Notes: a model not told the origin generated them from the letters alone. A stretch of 64,000 nucleotides of DNA from Acidobacteriota bacterium (GCA_029781975.1 JAKOVQ010000033.1:1-64000); one strand, 5' to 3'; shown: positions 8,617 through 17,945, counted from the first letter of the stretch. Numbers and translations: made by a program.

Positions 8617-9936
8617 ATGACGTTCGCCCGGATCCGACCGCTCCTCCTCCCCGGCCTCGCCGCCGTCGCCGCCGTCGCCGCGGCCCCTCCCGCCGTCGCG
8701 ATCAAGCGGAACCCGACCGGCGTCAACGTGAGCTCCCAGGGGGCGACCACGGTCTTCATCACCTTCGGGGACCTCAGGGACCAGGTCCCCGCCGAGGCCT
8801 TCTGGTGCGGCGACCTCGTCCCGGCGGCGCCGGCCGTCGGGCAGATGTGCCGCCCCGGGACGATCTACGGGCGCCTCCCCCTCCGCTACGACCTCTCGCG
8901 CTCGACCAGCCCCTCGGCCTTCAGCGACGTGATGTCGATCCCGCCGAACGTCGCGCGGAGGGCGTACGACGCCGCCGCCGCCGGCGCGACGTCGACGTTC
9001 TTCTACGTCCGCCGGTTCGTCAGCACGGCCGGCGGTCCCGACGAGTTCGTCGCGGTCACCTGCCGGCTCACCGGCGGAGGGGCGCGGACGCCGCTCGCAC
9101 TCCTCGACGTCCAGCTGCGGTTCGAAGGGAACAACCCGGTGACGCAGGTGACCGCGGGCCGGACGCCGCCGAGGCTCTACGCCGACCTCACCTACAACGG
9201 GACGGGGCGGCTGAAGGGGCGGTGGGAGGTCGTGATGCCGGGGGACGACCTCCCGACGGAGCAGGACCTCCTGCCGGAGGGGAGCCTCCCCGTCGACCAG
9301 CGCGCCCAGCAGCGGCGCTACACGCAGCTCGGCACGTTCAACGAGCTCCTCCCGCCCACCGGCAGGGCCCGCCTCGCGGGGCCGGCGCCGGCTGCCCTCC
9401 CCGTCGCCGTCGAGGGGCTCTACCAGGTCCTCCTGAGGATCGAGGCGTCGGACGACAAGGAGGGGGACACCGACCTCGGCGCGGCCGGTGCGGGGAGCGG
9501 GGTCGTCCACACGGGGGGGCTCGCCGGATTCCCGATGCCGGTCCTCCGCTACTACGTCGGCTCCGCGGCCGACGTCGCCCTCCCGGACGCGGGGAAGGTG
9601 CCGGCTCACGTGCTGCCGAAGGCCGGGGCGGCGGCCTCGCTCGGGACGCCGGTCACCTTCTCCTGGGCCGCGGTCCGCCAGGCGGCGTTCTACCGGCTCG
9701 AGCTGCGCGACGCGCAGGGCACGGTCCTCCTGTCGGCCCTCCTCCGGCCCGGGGTCGAGAGCTACCGGACGCCTCCCTGGCTGAAGGAGAAGGCGCAGCC
9801 GGGGCGCTTCGAGTGGCGCGTGACGGCGCTCGACGTGGACGGGGCGCCGATGTCCGACTCGGGGTGGAGGGGCCTCGTCCTCGCGGCCCCCGCCGGGCCG
9901 GCGCCCCCCTCGCCGACGCCGGCGCCGGCAGGCTGA
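8617..9936 (+). CDS. Secreted protein of unknown function
   Basis: 439 residues with an N-terminal signal peptide that ends about PPAVA. The mature chain has a pair of cysteines in FWCGDLVP and GQMCRPG, a further one in VTCRLTGG, and a C-terminal domain (about residues 330-425) whose FSWAAVRQAAFYRLEL and FEWRVTALD segments resemble fibronectin-III/Ig-like domains that begin with a PVTFSW strand. A Pro/Ala tail ends the protein. It follows the barrel gene closely and faces a terminator shared with the convergent neighbour. It is presumably periplasmic or surface-exposed and may act with the barrel protein; that is inference from position only. Confidence 0.6.
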   Translation: MTFARIRPLLLPGLAAVAAVAAAPPAVAIKRNPTGVNVSSQGATTVFITFGDLRDQVPAEAFWCGDLVPAAPAVGQMCRPGTIYGRLPLRYDLSRSTSPSAFSDVMSIPPNVARRAYDAAAAGATSTFFYVRRFVSTAGGPDEFVAVTCRLTGGGARTPLALLDVQLRFEGNNPVTQVTAGRTPPRLYADLTYNGTGRLKGRWEVVMPGDDLPTEQDLLPEGSLPVDQRAQQRRYTQLGTFNELLPPTGRARLAGPAPAALPVAVEGLYQVLLRIEASDDKEGDTDLGAAGAGSGVVHTGGLAGFPMPVLRYYVGSAADVALPDAGKVPAHVLPKAGAAASLGTPVTFSWAAVRQAAFYRLELRDAQGTVLLSALLRPGVESYRTPPWLKEKAQPGRFEWRVTALDVDGAPMSDSGWRGLVLAAPAGPAPPSPTPAPAG

Positions 9937-9937
9937 A

Positions 9938-9987
9938 CGGCCGGGAGGCGAGGGTCGCGCCGGGCGCGGCCCTCGCCCTCCCGGCCG
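9938..9987. terminator. Bidirectional hairpin between convergent genes
   Basis: The arms 9938-9954 (CGGCCGGGAGGCGAGGG) and 9970-9987 (CCCTCGCCCTCCCGGCCG) pair over 17 positions with one bulged base and a 15-nt loop. It sits exactly between the stop codons of two convergent genes, so it can serve both strands. No long T-run follows, as is usual at this base composition. Confidence 0.7.
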
Positions 9988-10001
9988 ATTCCCCGGGCTC
10001 C

Positions 10002-11375
10002 TCACGGGATCGTGACGACGTTGTTGCTCTCGTTCGATTCCGTCACGGCGCCCGTCGCGGTGCCCGCCGCGTCGACCTTCACGGAGATCCCCCGGTCGTT
10101 CCACTGGACGACGACGCCCGGGCCGCAGCGGCGGCAGACCGCGGGGTTCGTCAGGTCGCGCGTGGCGCAGACGCGGTTCTCGGGCCTCGGGATCGTCAGG
10201 AGGGTCGAGGCGCCCGGCGCCAGCGGCGCCGGGACGGTGAACGTGGTGACGGGCGCGCCGTTGCGCGTGACGGCGACCGTGAACGGAACCGCTGTCGCGG
10301 CCGTCCCCAGGTTCGTCACGCGGACCCTCAGGTCGGGGATGACGGTCGTCCTCGGGTCGTCCGAGGGAGACGTCGGGCAGAGGCGGAACGTCGACAGGTC
10401 GGTCAGGCTGAAGTCGGCGCCGCTCGTGAAGGCGCCGAGGAGCTGCGGGGCGAGGTCCGGCAGGGGGGGTGGGGCCGTCCCCCCGCCCGCGCCGATCCGG
10501 GGCGGGGGAGGGACGGTCGTCGAGCCCGGGTTCCCGACGACGACCTCCGCCAGGTCGGTCAGGGCCCCGTTGGTCGGCAGAGAGGCGGGGTCGAGCCTGT
10601 AGAGGACGTAGGCGCCCCACCCCCCCGGCACGGAGCTCACGGCGCTGTCGGAGAGGGGGACGGTGAAGATGCTCGTGGTCAGGAACCGGGCCGGGTGGCT
10701 GGGGGTGAAGCTCAGCGTGACGGCCGTCGGGGTCACCTGCACGGCCGAGACCGTCTGCTGGAAGATCCCGCTGTTCACGCCGGCCCCCACCTGCGTCGGG
10801 CCGAACCCCGTGCCGTTGGCCCTCAGCTGGTACGGGACGCCGATCTCGAGCTGGCTCCTCTCGCCTCCGGGGATCGCCGTCACGGTGGGGAGGCGCGGGC
10901 CGACCCACTCGACGGACCGGATCGCCGCGCGCCTGACGACGTGGAAGTCGACCCGGTCGAAGCCGCTCGTCTCCACGAGGTATCGGATCTTCACCGTGAA
11001 GTCTCCGGACGCGTGGATGTCGCTGCCGTCGATCTGGAAGACGATCTGCCCCTTGCCGCCGACGTTCGCCGCGCGGATCCTCGACTTCGGCAGCGTCTGG
11101 TTGCGGACCCCCGGCCCGTCGAGCTCCACCCGGTCGCAGAGATCGACGAGGTTCCCCTTGATGGTGAAGGTGTGCGTCAGCCCGGCGATCACCGGGATCC
11201 GGGCGCCGTGGACGCGCCCGCCGCTCACCGAGAGGAGGGCGCTCCCGTCGAACGGCCCGTGCGGACGGACGGAGAGCTGGATCGACTCCACCGTGGCGGA
11301 GACGGACCTCGCGGCGAGGACCAGGCCGGCGGCGAGCGCGGCCCCCGCGAGGACGGACGAGGAACGGTTCGACAT
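10002..11375 (-). CDS. Secreted protein with C-terminal CARDB-like domain
   Basis: 457 residues. The signal peptide ends about SVSA. The N-terminal half resembles the secreted protein encoded at 12107-12805: both contain a C-R/D-R-(I/V)-E-X-GPG region and a following KIRY/RIRYE strand. The C-terminal third (PDLRVRVTNLGTA, LAPGASTLL, ESNESNNVV) reads like a CARDB adhesion-type Ig fold that often occurs in bacterial surface proteins. A run PPPPRIGAGGG separates the two. The ATG has AGGAG 7 nt upstream. The gene is the last of three minus-strand genes, each separated by a hairpin, so each may have its own transcript. Function unknown; a surface or matrix role is inferred. Confidence 0.65.
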   Translation of the reverse strand: MSNRSSSVLAGAALAAGLVLAARSVSATVESIQLSVRPHGPFDGSALLSVSGGRVHGARIPVIAGLTHTFTIKGNLVDLCDRVELDGPGVRNQTLPKSRIRAANVGGKGQIVFQIDGSDIHASGDFTVKIRYLVETSGFDRVDFHVVRRAAIRSVEWVGPRLPTVTAIPGGERSQLEIGVPYQLRANGTGFGPTQVGAGVNSGIFQQTVSAVQVTPTAVTLSFTPSHPARFLTTSIFTVPLSDSAVSSVPGGWGAYVLYRLDPASLPTNGALTDLAEVVVGNPGSTTVPPPPRIGAGGGTAPPPLPDLAPQLLGAFTSGADFSLTDLSTFRLCPTSPSDDPRTTVIPDLRVRVTNLGTAATAVPFTVAVTRNGAPVTTFTVPAPLAPGASTLLTIPRPENRVCATRDLTNPAVCRRCGPGVVVQWNDRGISVKVDAAGTATGAVTESNESNNVVTIP

Positions 11376-11433
11376 GGCGCTTCTCCTTTCGGGGCGGGCG
11401 TGGGCCGGGTCCTCCTCCGAAGCGGGCGAGGCC

Positions 11434-11460
11434 GAGGGGCCGCCGGAACGGCGGCCCCTC
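11434..11460 (-). terminator. Perfect 12-bp hairpin after the Cys-rich protein gene
   Basis: GAGGGGCCGCCG (11434-11445) and CGGCGGCCCCTC (11449-11460) pair perfectly around the loop GAA. It starts 22 bp beyond the stop of the gene at 11483-12019, in the right place for termination or 3'-end protection. There is no T-run. Confidence 0.6.
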
Positions 11461-11482
11461 CTCCGGACGACGGCTCGGGGCG

Positions 11483-12019
11483 CTACTTGTTGCAGGCCGC
11501 GACCTCGCGCTCGAGCGTCGCGATCCTCGCCTTCAGGTCCGCGAGCTCCTTCTTCTTCTGCTCGCAGGCGAGGCAGCGGGCCTCGATCGACTTCGCCCTG
11601 GCCTTCGCCTTCGCCGCGTTGATCGCGCAGAACCTCTGCTGGTCCGCGATCAGGACGTCCCCGCACGTCTTCCCCGGGTGCGTCCGTTCGGCGTCGTCGC
11701 AGAAGACCTGCTGGCCGGCGGCGTTCTTCTTGTTGAAGGTGTCGAACGGGCTCCCGGGCGGCGGGTTGTCGATGTTCAGGCAGGCCTGAGCCTCGGCCTG
11801 GGCCTCCCGGACGGCGGCGTCGAACTCGGCCTGGCAGGGCGGTGCGACCTTGATGGCCTTCAGGTCGCGGATGGCCTCCTCGAGCGCCGACGGGACCTTC
11901 GACTTGACCTGGCTCTTGAGGGCCGTGACGTTCAGCGTCTTCGGGGCCTGCGCGAGGACGGCTCCCGAGACGCCGATGACGGCGGCGACGAGCGTGGACG
12001 CGAGACGGACGTTCTTCAT
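11483..12019 (-). CDS. Small secreted Cys-rich coiled-coil protein
   Basis: 178 residues with a signal peptide ending about VLAQA. The mature chain has eight cysteines (one in APPCQ, one each in ACLN, FCDD, TCGD and FCAI, two in RCLACEQ, one near the end) and a C-terminal heptad-like helix (KKKELADLKARIATLEREV) suitable for a coiled coil. An even number of cysteines in a secreted protein suggests disulfides, although spacings such as CLAC could also bind metal. No family is recognised. It lies between two paralogous secreted proteins and may belong with them to one surface structure; this is inference from context. Confidence 0.65.
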   Translation of the reverse strand: MKNVRLASTLVAAVIGVSGAVLAQAPKTLNVTALKSQVKSKVPSALEEAIRDLKAIKVAPPCQAEFDAAVREAQAEAQACLNIDNPPPGSPFDTFNKKNAAGQQVFCDDAERTHPGKTCGDVLIADQQRFCAINAAKAKARAKSIEARCLACEQKKKELADLKARIATLEREVAACNK

Positions 12020-12097
12020 GGTTCCTCCTTGCCCCTCCCGGGGCCGTTCGTGGGTCTTCTCGTGGGGCCGAAGCCCCGCGACTCGTCTGCTCCCAGC

Positions 12098-12117
12098 GCC
12101 GGCCCGTCAGGGCCGGC
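12098..12117 (-). terminator. Hairpin that spans the stop codon
   Basis: GCCGGCCC (12098-12105) and GGGCCGGC (12110-12117) pair perfectly with a 4-nt loop, and the TGA stop of the gene at 12107-12805 lies in the loop. A second short hairpin (GGGGC, CGAA, GCCCC at 12064-12077) follows. Confidence 0.45.
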
Positions 12118-12805
12118 CCGTTCCCTCCGGCGGGCCCACCTCCACGAAGGCGCCGCTCTCGACCAAGTACCCCCCCGGCTCGGCCGGCGAGGGGGCCGGC
12201 CTCGGGACCCCTGCGCGGTCGTAGAGCGGGACGCGGAAGGTCCCCTCCCGGACGAAGGTCAGCTCCACCCGGCAGCTCGTCTCCGACCCTCCCGGGAGGA
12301 CGCGGGCGCCCCGGAACTCGCTCGTGGCCAGGACCTCCGCGTTCCCGATCTCGACCCCCGAGAAGGTCAGGACGACCGGCCTGCCCGCCGCGACCCGCCG
12401 GGGCTCCACCCCCGTCACCTTCCCGTTCCGAAGGACCCGGACCGGGAAGACGTCGGGCCCGGCCAGCTCGATCTCGTACCGGATCCGTAGCTCCCTCGGC
12501 CCGAGCGGGAGCCCGGGAGGGGGCGCGAGGTCGAACGAGATCCGCCCCGGCGAGCGGCGGATCGCCGACGCCGGGACCTCGAGCCCCGGTCCCGCCTCGA
12601 TCCGGCGGCACATCTCGACCGAGGCCCCCTGGACGGTGACCCGGCACGAGACGCCGCGGTAGAGCGGGAGGGCTCGGAACACCTCGACCGGGTGCCCGCC
12701 CTCGAGCTGCACGGCGACCCTGTCGATCGCTCCCGAGGCCCCCGGCGCCGTCCCCAGAAGCAGGAGGAGCGCGGCCGGGAGGAGAGCTGCGGGGCGGCGT
12801 CGCAT
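12107..12805 (-). CDS. Secreted protein, paralogue of the 10002-11375 product
   Basis: 232 residues with a signal peptide (ALLLLLGTAPGASG). The mature part has a region VSCRV...VEMCRRIEAGPGLEVP and a strand pair ISFDL / ELRIRYEIEL that align by eye with DLCDRVELDGPG and TVKIRYLVE in the larger neighbour, followed in both by an Ig-like strand region. The shared part implies a duplicated domain; this shorter protein lacks the CARDB-like C-terminus. Three cysteines are present. No known family is recognised. The gene is divergent from the large Asp-box protein (128 bp between the starts). Confidence 0.6.
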   Translation of the reverse strand: MRRRPAALLPAALLLLLGTAPGASGAIDRVAVQLEGGHPVEVFRALPLYRGVSCRVTVQGASVEMCRRIEAGPGLEVPASAIRRSPGRISFDLAPPPGLPLGPRELRIRYEIELAGPDVFPVRVLRNGKVTGVEPRRVAAGRPVVLTFSGVEIGNAEVLATSEFRGARVLPGGSETSCRVELTFVREGTFRVPLYDRAGVPRPAPSPAEPGGYLVESGAFVEVGPPEGTGRP

Positions 12806-12933
12806 GGGGAAAATCTGGCGCCCCCCTCCTCACCCTTCCCGAACGGGAGCCGAAAACGGGCCGAAGAGAACCCGAAAGACGGTGGCGCGAGGCCCCCGGG
12901 GAGGAGGGGCGGCGGGCGATACTCCGGGCCGAC

Positions 12934-15900
12934 ATGGACAGGAACCCGTCGACCTCGTCCGCCCCGCGCCTCGCGGCGATTCGCGCGCGCCACGGGCACC
13001 CCCTCCTCGCGCACGTCGCGCTCCTCGCGGTCCTCGCGGTCGCCGCCGCGCTCCCGTCGTCCGCGGCCCCCGCGGCCGCCCCGCCCCAAGGCACCCGCCC
13101 CCTCCCCGACCTGGCGTGGCGCTCGATCGGTCCCTTCCGGGGAGGCCGCGTCCTGGCCGTGGCCGGGGTCCCGGGCGAGCGGGAGCACCTCTACTTCGGC
13201 TCCGTCAACGGCGGGGTCTGGGAGACGACCGACGCCGGGCGCACCTGGAAGCCGATCTTCGACGGCCAGCCGATCGGCACGGTCGGCGCCCTCGCGATCG
13301 CCCCGTCGAGCCCGAAGGTGATCTACGTCGGGACCGGCGAGGCCGACATGCGCTCCGACATCGCGCAGGGGAACGGCGTCTACCGCTCCGCGGACGGCGG
13401 GAGGACGTGGACGCACGTCGGCCTCGCCGACACGCAGCAGATCGGCCGGATCCTCGTCGACCCGAAGGACCCCGACCGGCTCTTCGTCGCGGCGCTCGGC
13501 CACCCGTACGGCCCGAACGCCGAGCGGGGGGTCTTCCGCTCGCTCGACGGCGGGAGGAGCTGGGAGAAGGTCCTCTTCCGCGACGCCGACACCGGCGCGA
13601 TCGACCTCGCCTTCCGCCCCGGCGACCCCCGGACCGTCTACGCGGCGCTCTGGCGGACGCGCCGCCCCCCCTGGAACGTCTACCCGCCGTCTAACGGCCC
13701 CGGAAGCGGCCTCTACGTGTCGAGCGACGGCGGGACGACGTGGCGGCCGCTCGCCGGGAACGGGCTGCCGGCCGAGCCCGGAAGGATCGGGATCGGCGTG
13801 GCGCCGAGCCGGCCCGACCGCCTCTACGTCGTCGTCGACGCCGACGACGGCGGGGTGTTCCGGTCGGACGACGCGGGGAGGTCGTTCGTCCGGACGTGCG
13901 CCGACCCGCGGGTCTGGGGCCGCGGATGGTACTTCGGCGGGATCGCCGTCGAGCCGCGAGAGCCCGACACGGTCTACGTCGGGAACACGTCGCTCTACCG
14001 CTCGACCGACGGCGGGAGGACGTTCCAGCCGGTCAAGGGTGCGCCGGGGGGCGACGACTACCACGAGATCTGGATCGACCCCGTGAACCCCGAGCGACGG
14101 ATGCTGGGCGTCGACCAGGGCGCGGTCGTCTCGCTGAACGGCGGCGAGACGTGGAGCTCCTGGTACAACCAGCCGACGGCCCAGTTCTACCGCCTCGCCA
14201 CCGACAGCCGGTTCCCCTACTGGGTCTACGGCTCGCAGCAGGACTCGGGGGCCGCGGGCGTCCCGAGCCGGACGACGACCCGGGACGGGATCACGATGAT
14301 GGAGTTCCGCGAGGTGACGGCGGGGGGCGAGAACGACTCGATCGCCCCGGACCCGAAGGACCCCGACCGGATCTTCGGCGGCCGCGTCGAGATGCTCGAC
14401 CTGAAGACCGGGCAGACGCACGACGTCGACGCGACCCTCGCCTTCCCCGACCGCTACCGGGGGACGTGGACCCTGCCGCTCCTCTTCGCGCCGCGCGACC
14501 CGGCTGCCCTCTACTTCGCCAACCAGAGGCTCTTCCGGACGACCGACGGCGGGAAGAGCTGGAAGGCGCTCAGCCCCGACCTGAGCCGCGAGGCGCCCGG
14601 CGCCCCGCCGAACCTCGATGCCGCGGCCGCCGCGAACGACGGAGGCCACGGTCCCCGGCGCGGCGTGATCTTCTCCGTCGCCCCCTCGCGCGCGGCGGAC
14701 CGCGACATCTGGGCCGGGACCGACGACGGCCTCGTCTGGCGGACGACCGACGACGGCGCGCGCTGGACCGACGTGACGCCGAAGGGGCTCTCCCCCTGGT
14801 CGAAGGTGGCGATGATCGAGACGTCCCGGTTCGACGCCGCGACGGCCTACGTCGCCGTCGACCGGCACCGGCTCGACGACTTCGCCCCCTACGTCTACCG
14901 GACGCGGGACGGCGGGAAGAGCTGGACGCTCTCTGCGGCCGGGATCCCCGCCGGGAGCTTCGTCAACGCGGTCCGCGAGGACCCGAAGCGCCGCGGGCTC
15001 CTCTACGCCGGGACCGAGAAGGGGGTCTACGTCTCCTTCGACGACGGCGACCGCTGGCAGCCGCTCCAGCTGAACCTCCCGGTCACGTCGGTGCGCGACG
15101 TCGCCTTCGGCGCCGACGACGTCGTGATCGCGACGCACGGACGCGGCTTCTGGGTCCTCGACGACGCCACCCCGCTCCGCCAGCTCGACGGCGAGGTCCT
15201 GGCGGAGGCGAACGCGCCGGGCGGCGCGTGGCTCTTCTCCCCGGCGGCCGCCGTCCGCGTCCGCCCCGCCGGCTTCACCGGGACCCCCCTTCCGAAGGAC
15301 GAGCCGATGGCGCCCAACCCGCCGGCCGGCGCCGTCGTCGACTACGTCCTCGGGCCGGGGACGAAGGGCCCGGTCACGCTGACGATCCGGGACGCCGAGG
15401 GACGCCTCGTGAGGCGCTACGCGAGCGACGACCGGGTCCCGCCGCCGTCGCGGCGGGAGAAGGTCCTCGCGCCGGAGTGGCTCACCCCGCCGGCCGTCCT
15501 CTCCGCGGCGCCCGGCTTCCACCGATACCGCTGGTCCTTGCGGTACGCACCGCCTCCCGCGCTGGCGAGGGGGAACGCCTTCGCCGACGGCGTCTGGGCG
15601 CCGCCCGGGCGGTACTCCGTCGAGCTCGCCGCGAACGGGAAGACGCTCGCGCGCCCCCTCGTCCTCGAGCCCGACCCGCGGGTCGCCCTCCCTCCCGACG
15701 CCTACGGCCGCCAGCTCGACCTGGCGCGCCGCGTCGAGGCGGCGCGGGCGTCGGCGGCGATCGCCACGAAGGAGGCGGAGGAGCTCCACGCGGCGCTCCG
15801 GAAGACGCTCGACGCCCTCGCGGGGACGGCCGGCGGCTCGTCCACCGGGGACGCCGCGCTCCGCCGGTCGGCCGAGGAGCTGGACCGGAAGGTCGTCTCC

Positions 15901-16218
15901 CTCGCCGAGCTCGCGGACGAGACGAGCCCGCGGGCCCCCGCCCCGCCCCCCGCGGACGCCGGGAGCCTCCGGTTCCTCTCGGCGCAGCTCGGGAAGCTCG
16001 CGTCCGCGATCGACGGCGCCGACGCCGATCCGACGCCCGACGCGCGCGAGGGCCTCGCGAGGAGCGAGGCGGGACTCTCGAAGGCCCTCGAGGCCTGGGC
16101 GCGCCTGAGGACGACCGACCTCGCCCTCCTCGACGCGGCGCTCGCGAAGGCCGGGCGCCCGACGGTCGCCGTCCCGGCGAAGGGGGACGAGAATCCCCGG
16201 GAAGCGGAGCAGCGATGA
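12934..16218 (+). CDS. Secreted Asp-box (BNR/sortilin-like) beta-propeller protein
   Basis: 1094 residues with an N-terminal hydrophobic export signal (about 28-50). At least ten Asp-box motifs of the form S/T-X-D-X-G-X-T/S-W/F are visible (TTDAGRTW, SADGGRTW, SLDGGRSW, SSDGGTTW, TTDGGKSW, TRDGGKSW and others) spread from about residue 85 to 700, which predicts one or two large propellers of the VPS10/sortilin or BNR type. The last 300 residues hold an Ig-like domain (GPVTLTIRDAEGRLV) and a helical tail. Such proteins are often annotated as glycosyl hydrolases, but the motif is structural and no catalytic set is evident. A GATACT hexamer lies 10 nt before the ATG without a Shine-Dalgarno. The stop overlaps the malic enzyme start by ATGA. 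Confidence 0.85.
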   Translation: MDRNPSTSSAPRLAAIRARHGHPLLAHVALLAVLAVAAALPSSAAPAAAPPQGTRPLPDLAWRSIGPFRGGRVLAVAGVPGEREHLYFGSVNGGVWETTDAGRTWKPIFDGQPIGTVGALAIAPSSPKVIYVGTGEADMRSDIAQGNGVYRSADGGRTWTHVGLADTQQIGRILVDPKDPDRLFVAALGHPYGPNAERGVFRSLDGGRSWEKVLFRDADTGAIDLAFRPGDPRTVYAALWRTRRPPWNVYPPSNGPGSGLYVSSDGGTTWRPLAGNGLPAEPGRIGIGVAPSRPDRLYVVVDADDGGVFRSDDAGRSFVRTCADPRVWGRGWYFGGIAVEPREPDTVYVGNTSLYRSTDGGRTFQPVKGAPGGDDYHEIWIDPVNPERRMLGVDQGAVVSLNGGETWSSWYNQPTAQFYRLATDSRFPYWVYGSQQDSGAAGVPSRTTTRDGITMMEFREVTAGGENDSIAPDPKDPDRIFGGRVEMLDLKTGQTHDVDATLAFPDRYRGTWTLPLLFAPRDPAALYFANQRLFRTTDGGKSWKALSPDLSREAPGAPPNLDAAAAANDGGHGPRRGVIFSVAPSRAADRDIWAGTDDGLVWRTTDDGARWTDVTPKGLSPWSKVAMIETSRFDAATAYVAVDRHRLDDFAPYVYRTRDGGKSWTLSAAGIPAGSFVNAVREDPKRRGLLYAGTEKGVYVSFDDGDRWQPLQLNLPVTSVRDVAFGADDVVIATHGRGFWVLDDATPLRQLDGEVLAEANAPGGAWLFSPAAAVRVRPAGFTGTPLPKDEPMAPNPPAGAVVDYVLGPGTKGPVTLTIRDAEGRLVRRYASDDRVPPPSRREKVLAPEWLTPPAVLSAAPGFHRYRWSLRYAPPPALARGNAFADGVWAPPGRYSVELAANGKTLARPLVLEPDPRVALPPDAYGRQLDLARRVEAARASAAIATKEAEELHAALRKTLDALAGTAGGSSTGDAALRRSAEELDRKVVSLAELADETSPRAPAPPPADAGSLRFLSAQLGKLASAIDGADADPTPDAREGLARSEAGLSKALEAWARLRTTDLALLDAALAKAGRPTVAVPAKGDENPREAEQR

Positions 16219-17945
16219 AGACGTTCTCGTTCAAGGTCGACGCCCTCACGAGCGAGGAGTTCCTCGAGGTCTACATCCGCGGCCGGCAGCTCCTGAACGA
16301 CCCGCTCCTGAACAAGGGATCGGGCTTCACCGTCGAGGAGCGGCTCGCCTTCGGGCTCGACGGGTTCGTCCGGTCGGGCTTCTCCCCGATGGAGGTCCAG
16401 GTCGAGCGGGCGCTCGAGGCGTACCGCCGCAAGCCCGACGACATGGAGCGGTACATCTTCCTGAGCGGCCTCCTCGACCGGAGCGAGCCCCTCTTCTACC
16501 GGCTCCTGTGCGACCACCTGACCGAGATGGTGCCGATCGTCTACACCCCGACGGTCGGGCAGGCGTGCCTGGAGCTGAGCCACATCCAGCGGCGCTTCCG
16601 CGGCATCTACATCAACCCCGACAACGTCGACCGGATCGACCAGATCTTCCAGGCGCTCAGCCGCCCCCACATCTACCTGATCGTCGTGACGGACGGCGAG
16701 CGGATCCTCGGCCTCGGCGACCTCGGCTCGGACGGCATGGGGATCCCGGTCGGGAAGGTGAGCCTGTACGTGGCCGCCGGCGGCCTCCACCCCGCCGTCT
16801 GCCTCCCCATCTGCCTCGACGTCGGGACGAACAACGAGCGGCTCCTCGCCGACCCGCTCTACCTCGGGTACCGCCACCGCCGTCTGGAGGGCGAGGCGTA
16901 CGAGGAGTTCGTGGAGCACTTCGTCCTGGGCGTGAAGCGGAACTTCCCCGACGCGCTCCTCCAGTGGGAGGACTTCGCCAAGCACAAGGCCCTCCGGAAC
17001 CTGACGCGCTACCGCGAGAGGATCCTGTCGTTCAACGACGACATCCAGGGGACGGGTGCCGCCGCGCTGGCGTCCCTCATGACGGCGATGCGGATCAAGG
17101 GGAGCTCGTTCGCCGACCAGCGGTTCGTCGTCGTCGGGCTGGGGCAGGCCGGCTCCGGGATCTGCTACATGATCCGGACGATGCTCCGCGAGGAGGGGCT
17201 CTCCGAGGAGGAGGCGCGGCGCCGCCTCTTCCCGATCGACGTCCAGGGGCTCCTCCTCGAGGACGACCCCGCCCTCGAGCCCCAGCAGAGGCCCTACGCC
17301 CAGCCCCGCGAGGCGGTGGCGGGGTGGACGCTCGGGTTGCCCGGACGGGTCGGCCTCGAGGACGTCGTCGCGAACGCGGCGCCGACGGTCCTCATCGGCG
17401 TTACCGCGCAGCGCGGCCTCTTCTCGGCGCCGATCCTCGAGGCCGTCGCCCGCACCACCGACCGCCCCGTCGTGATGGCCCTCTCGAACCCGACGTCGCG
17501 GACGGAGTGCACGCCCGAGGAGGTCGCCCGCGCGACGGACGGGCGCGGGCTCCTCGCCACCGGGAGCCCGTTCCCCCCGCTCGACTGGAAGGGGCGGACC
17601 CTCCGGACGTCGCAGGGGAACAACCTCTACATCTTCCCGGGCGTGGGGCTCGGCGCGCTCGTGGCGCGGGCGCCCAGGGTCACCGACCGGATGTTCCTCG
17701 CCGCCGCGCGCGCGGTCAGCGGGATGGTCACGCCGGCCGAGGAGGAGCAGGGCCTCCTCCTCCCGGACATGGAGTCGATCCGGGAGGTGTCGGCCCGGGT
17801 CGCGACGGCGGTCGCCATCGAGGCCCGGGACGCCGGGCTCGGCCGGCTCCTTCCCGACGGCGACCTCGAGGCGCTGGTGAGGAAGGCGCAGTGGGAGCCG
17901 CGGTTCACCCCCTACCGTCCGGGGCCGGCGGGCGGGGGGGCGTAG
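16215..17945 (+). CDS. NAD(P)-dependent malic enzyme
   Basis: 576 residues, the length of the large SfcA/MaeA-type malic enzymes that convert malate to pyruvate and CO2. Family motifs are present: the N-terminal YTPTVGQACLELSHIQRRFRG, the metal/substrate region LQWEDFAKHKA and FNDDIQGTGAA, the nucleotide-binding VVVGLGQAGSGI, and ALSNPTSRTECTPEE with GNNLYIFPGVGLG near the end. It should be a soluble cytoplasmic enzyme that links the TCA cycle to pyruvate and reducing power. The GLGQAGSGI loop fits a Rossmann fold; cofactor choice between NAD and NADP is not safe from sequence alone. The start overlaps the upstream Asp-box gene by four bases, an odd partner functionally, so the coupling may only reflect packing. 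Confidence 0.93.
   Translation: MKTFSFKVDALTSEEFLEVYIRGRQLLNDPLLNKGSGFTVEERLAFGLDGFVRSGFSPMEVQVERALEAYRRKPDDMERYIFLSGLLDRSEPLFYRLLCDHLTEMVPIVYTPTVGQACLELSHIQRRFRGIYINPDNVDRIDQIFQALSRPHIYLIVVTDGERILGLGDLGSDGMGIPVGKVSLYVAAGGLHPAVCLPICLDVGTNNERLLADPLYLGYRHRRLEGEAYEEFVEHFVLGVKRNFPDALLQWEDFAKHKALRNLTRYRERILSFNDDIQGTGAAALASLMTAMRIKGSSFADQRFVVVGLGQAGSGICYMIRTMLREEGLSEEEARRRLFPIDVQGLLLEDDPALEPQQRPYAQPREAVAGWTLGLPGRVGLEDVVANAAPTVLIGVTAQRGLFSAPILEAVARTTDRPVVMALSNPTSRTECTPEEVARATDGRGLLATGSPFPPLDWKGRTLRTSQGNNLYIFPGVGLGALVARAPRVTDRMFLAAARAVSGMVTPAEEEQGLLLPDMESIREVSARVATAVAIEARDAGLGRLLPDGDLEALVRKAQWEPRFTPYRPGPAGGGA

Noticed and set aside
12934-16218. Annotation of the Asp-box protein as a sialidase
   Set aside because: Asp boxes are structural; the catalytic Arg triad and FRIP motif of sialidases are not seen.
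16215-17945. A functional link between the Asp-box protein and malic enzyme because of their overlap
   Set aside because: Four-base overlaps are general in this genome and join unrelated genes elsewhere (for example purL and a thioredoxin-fold protein).
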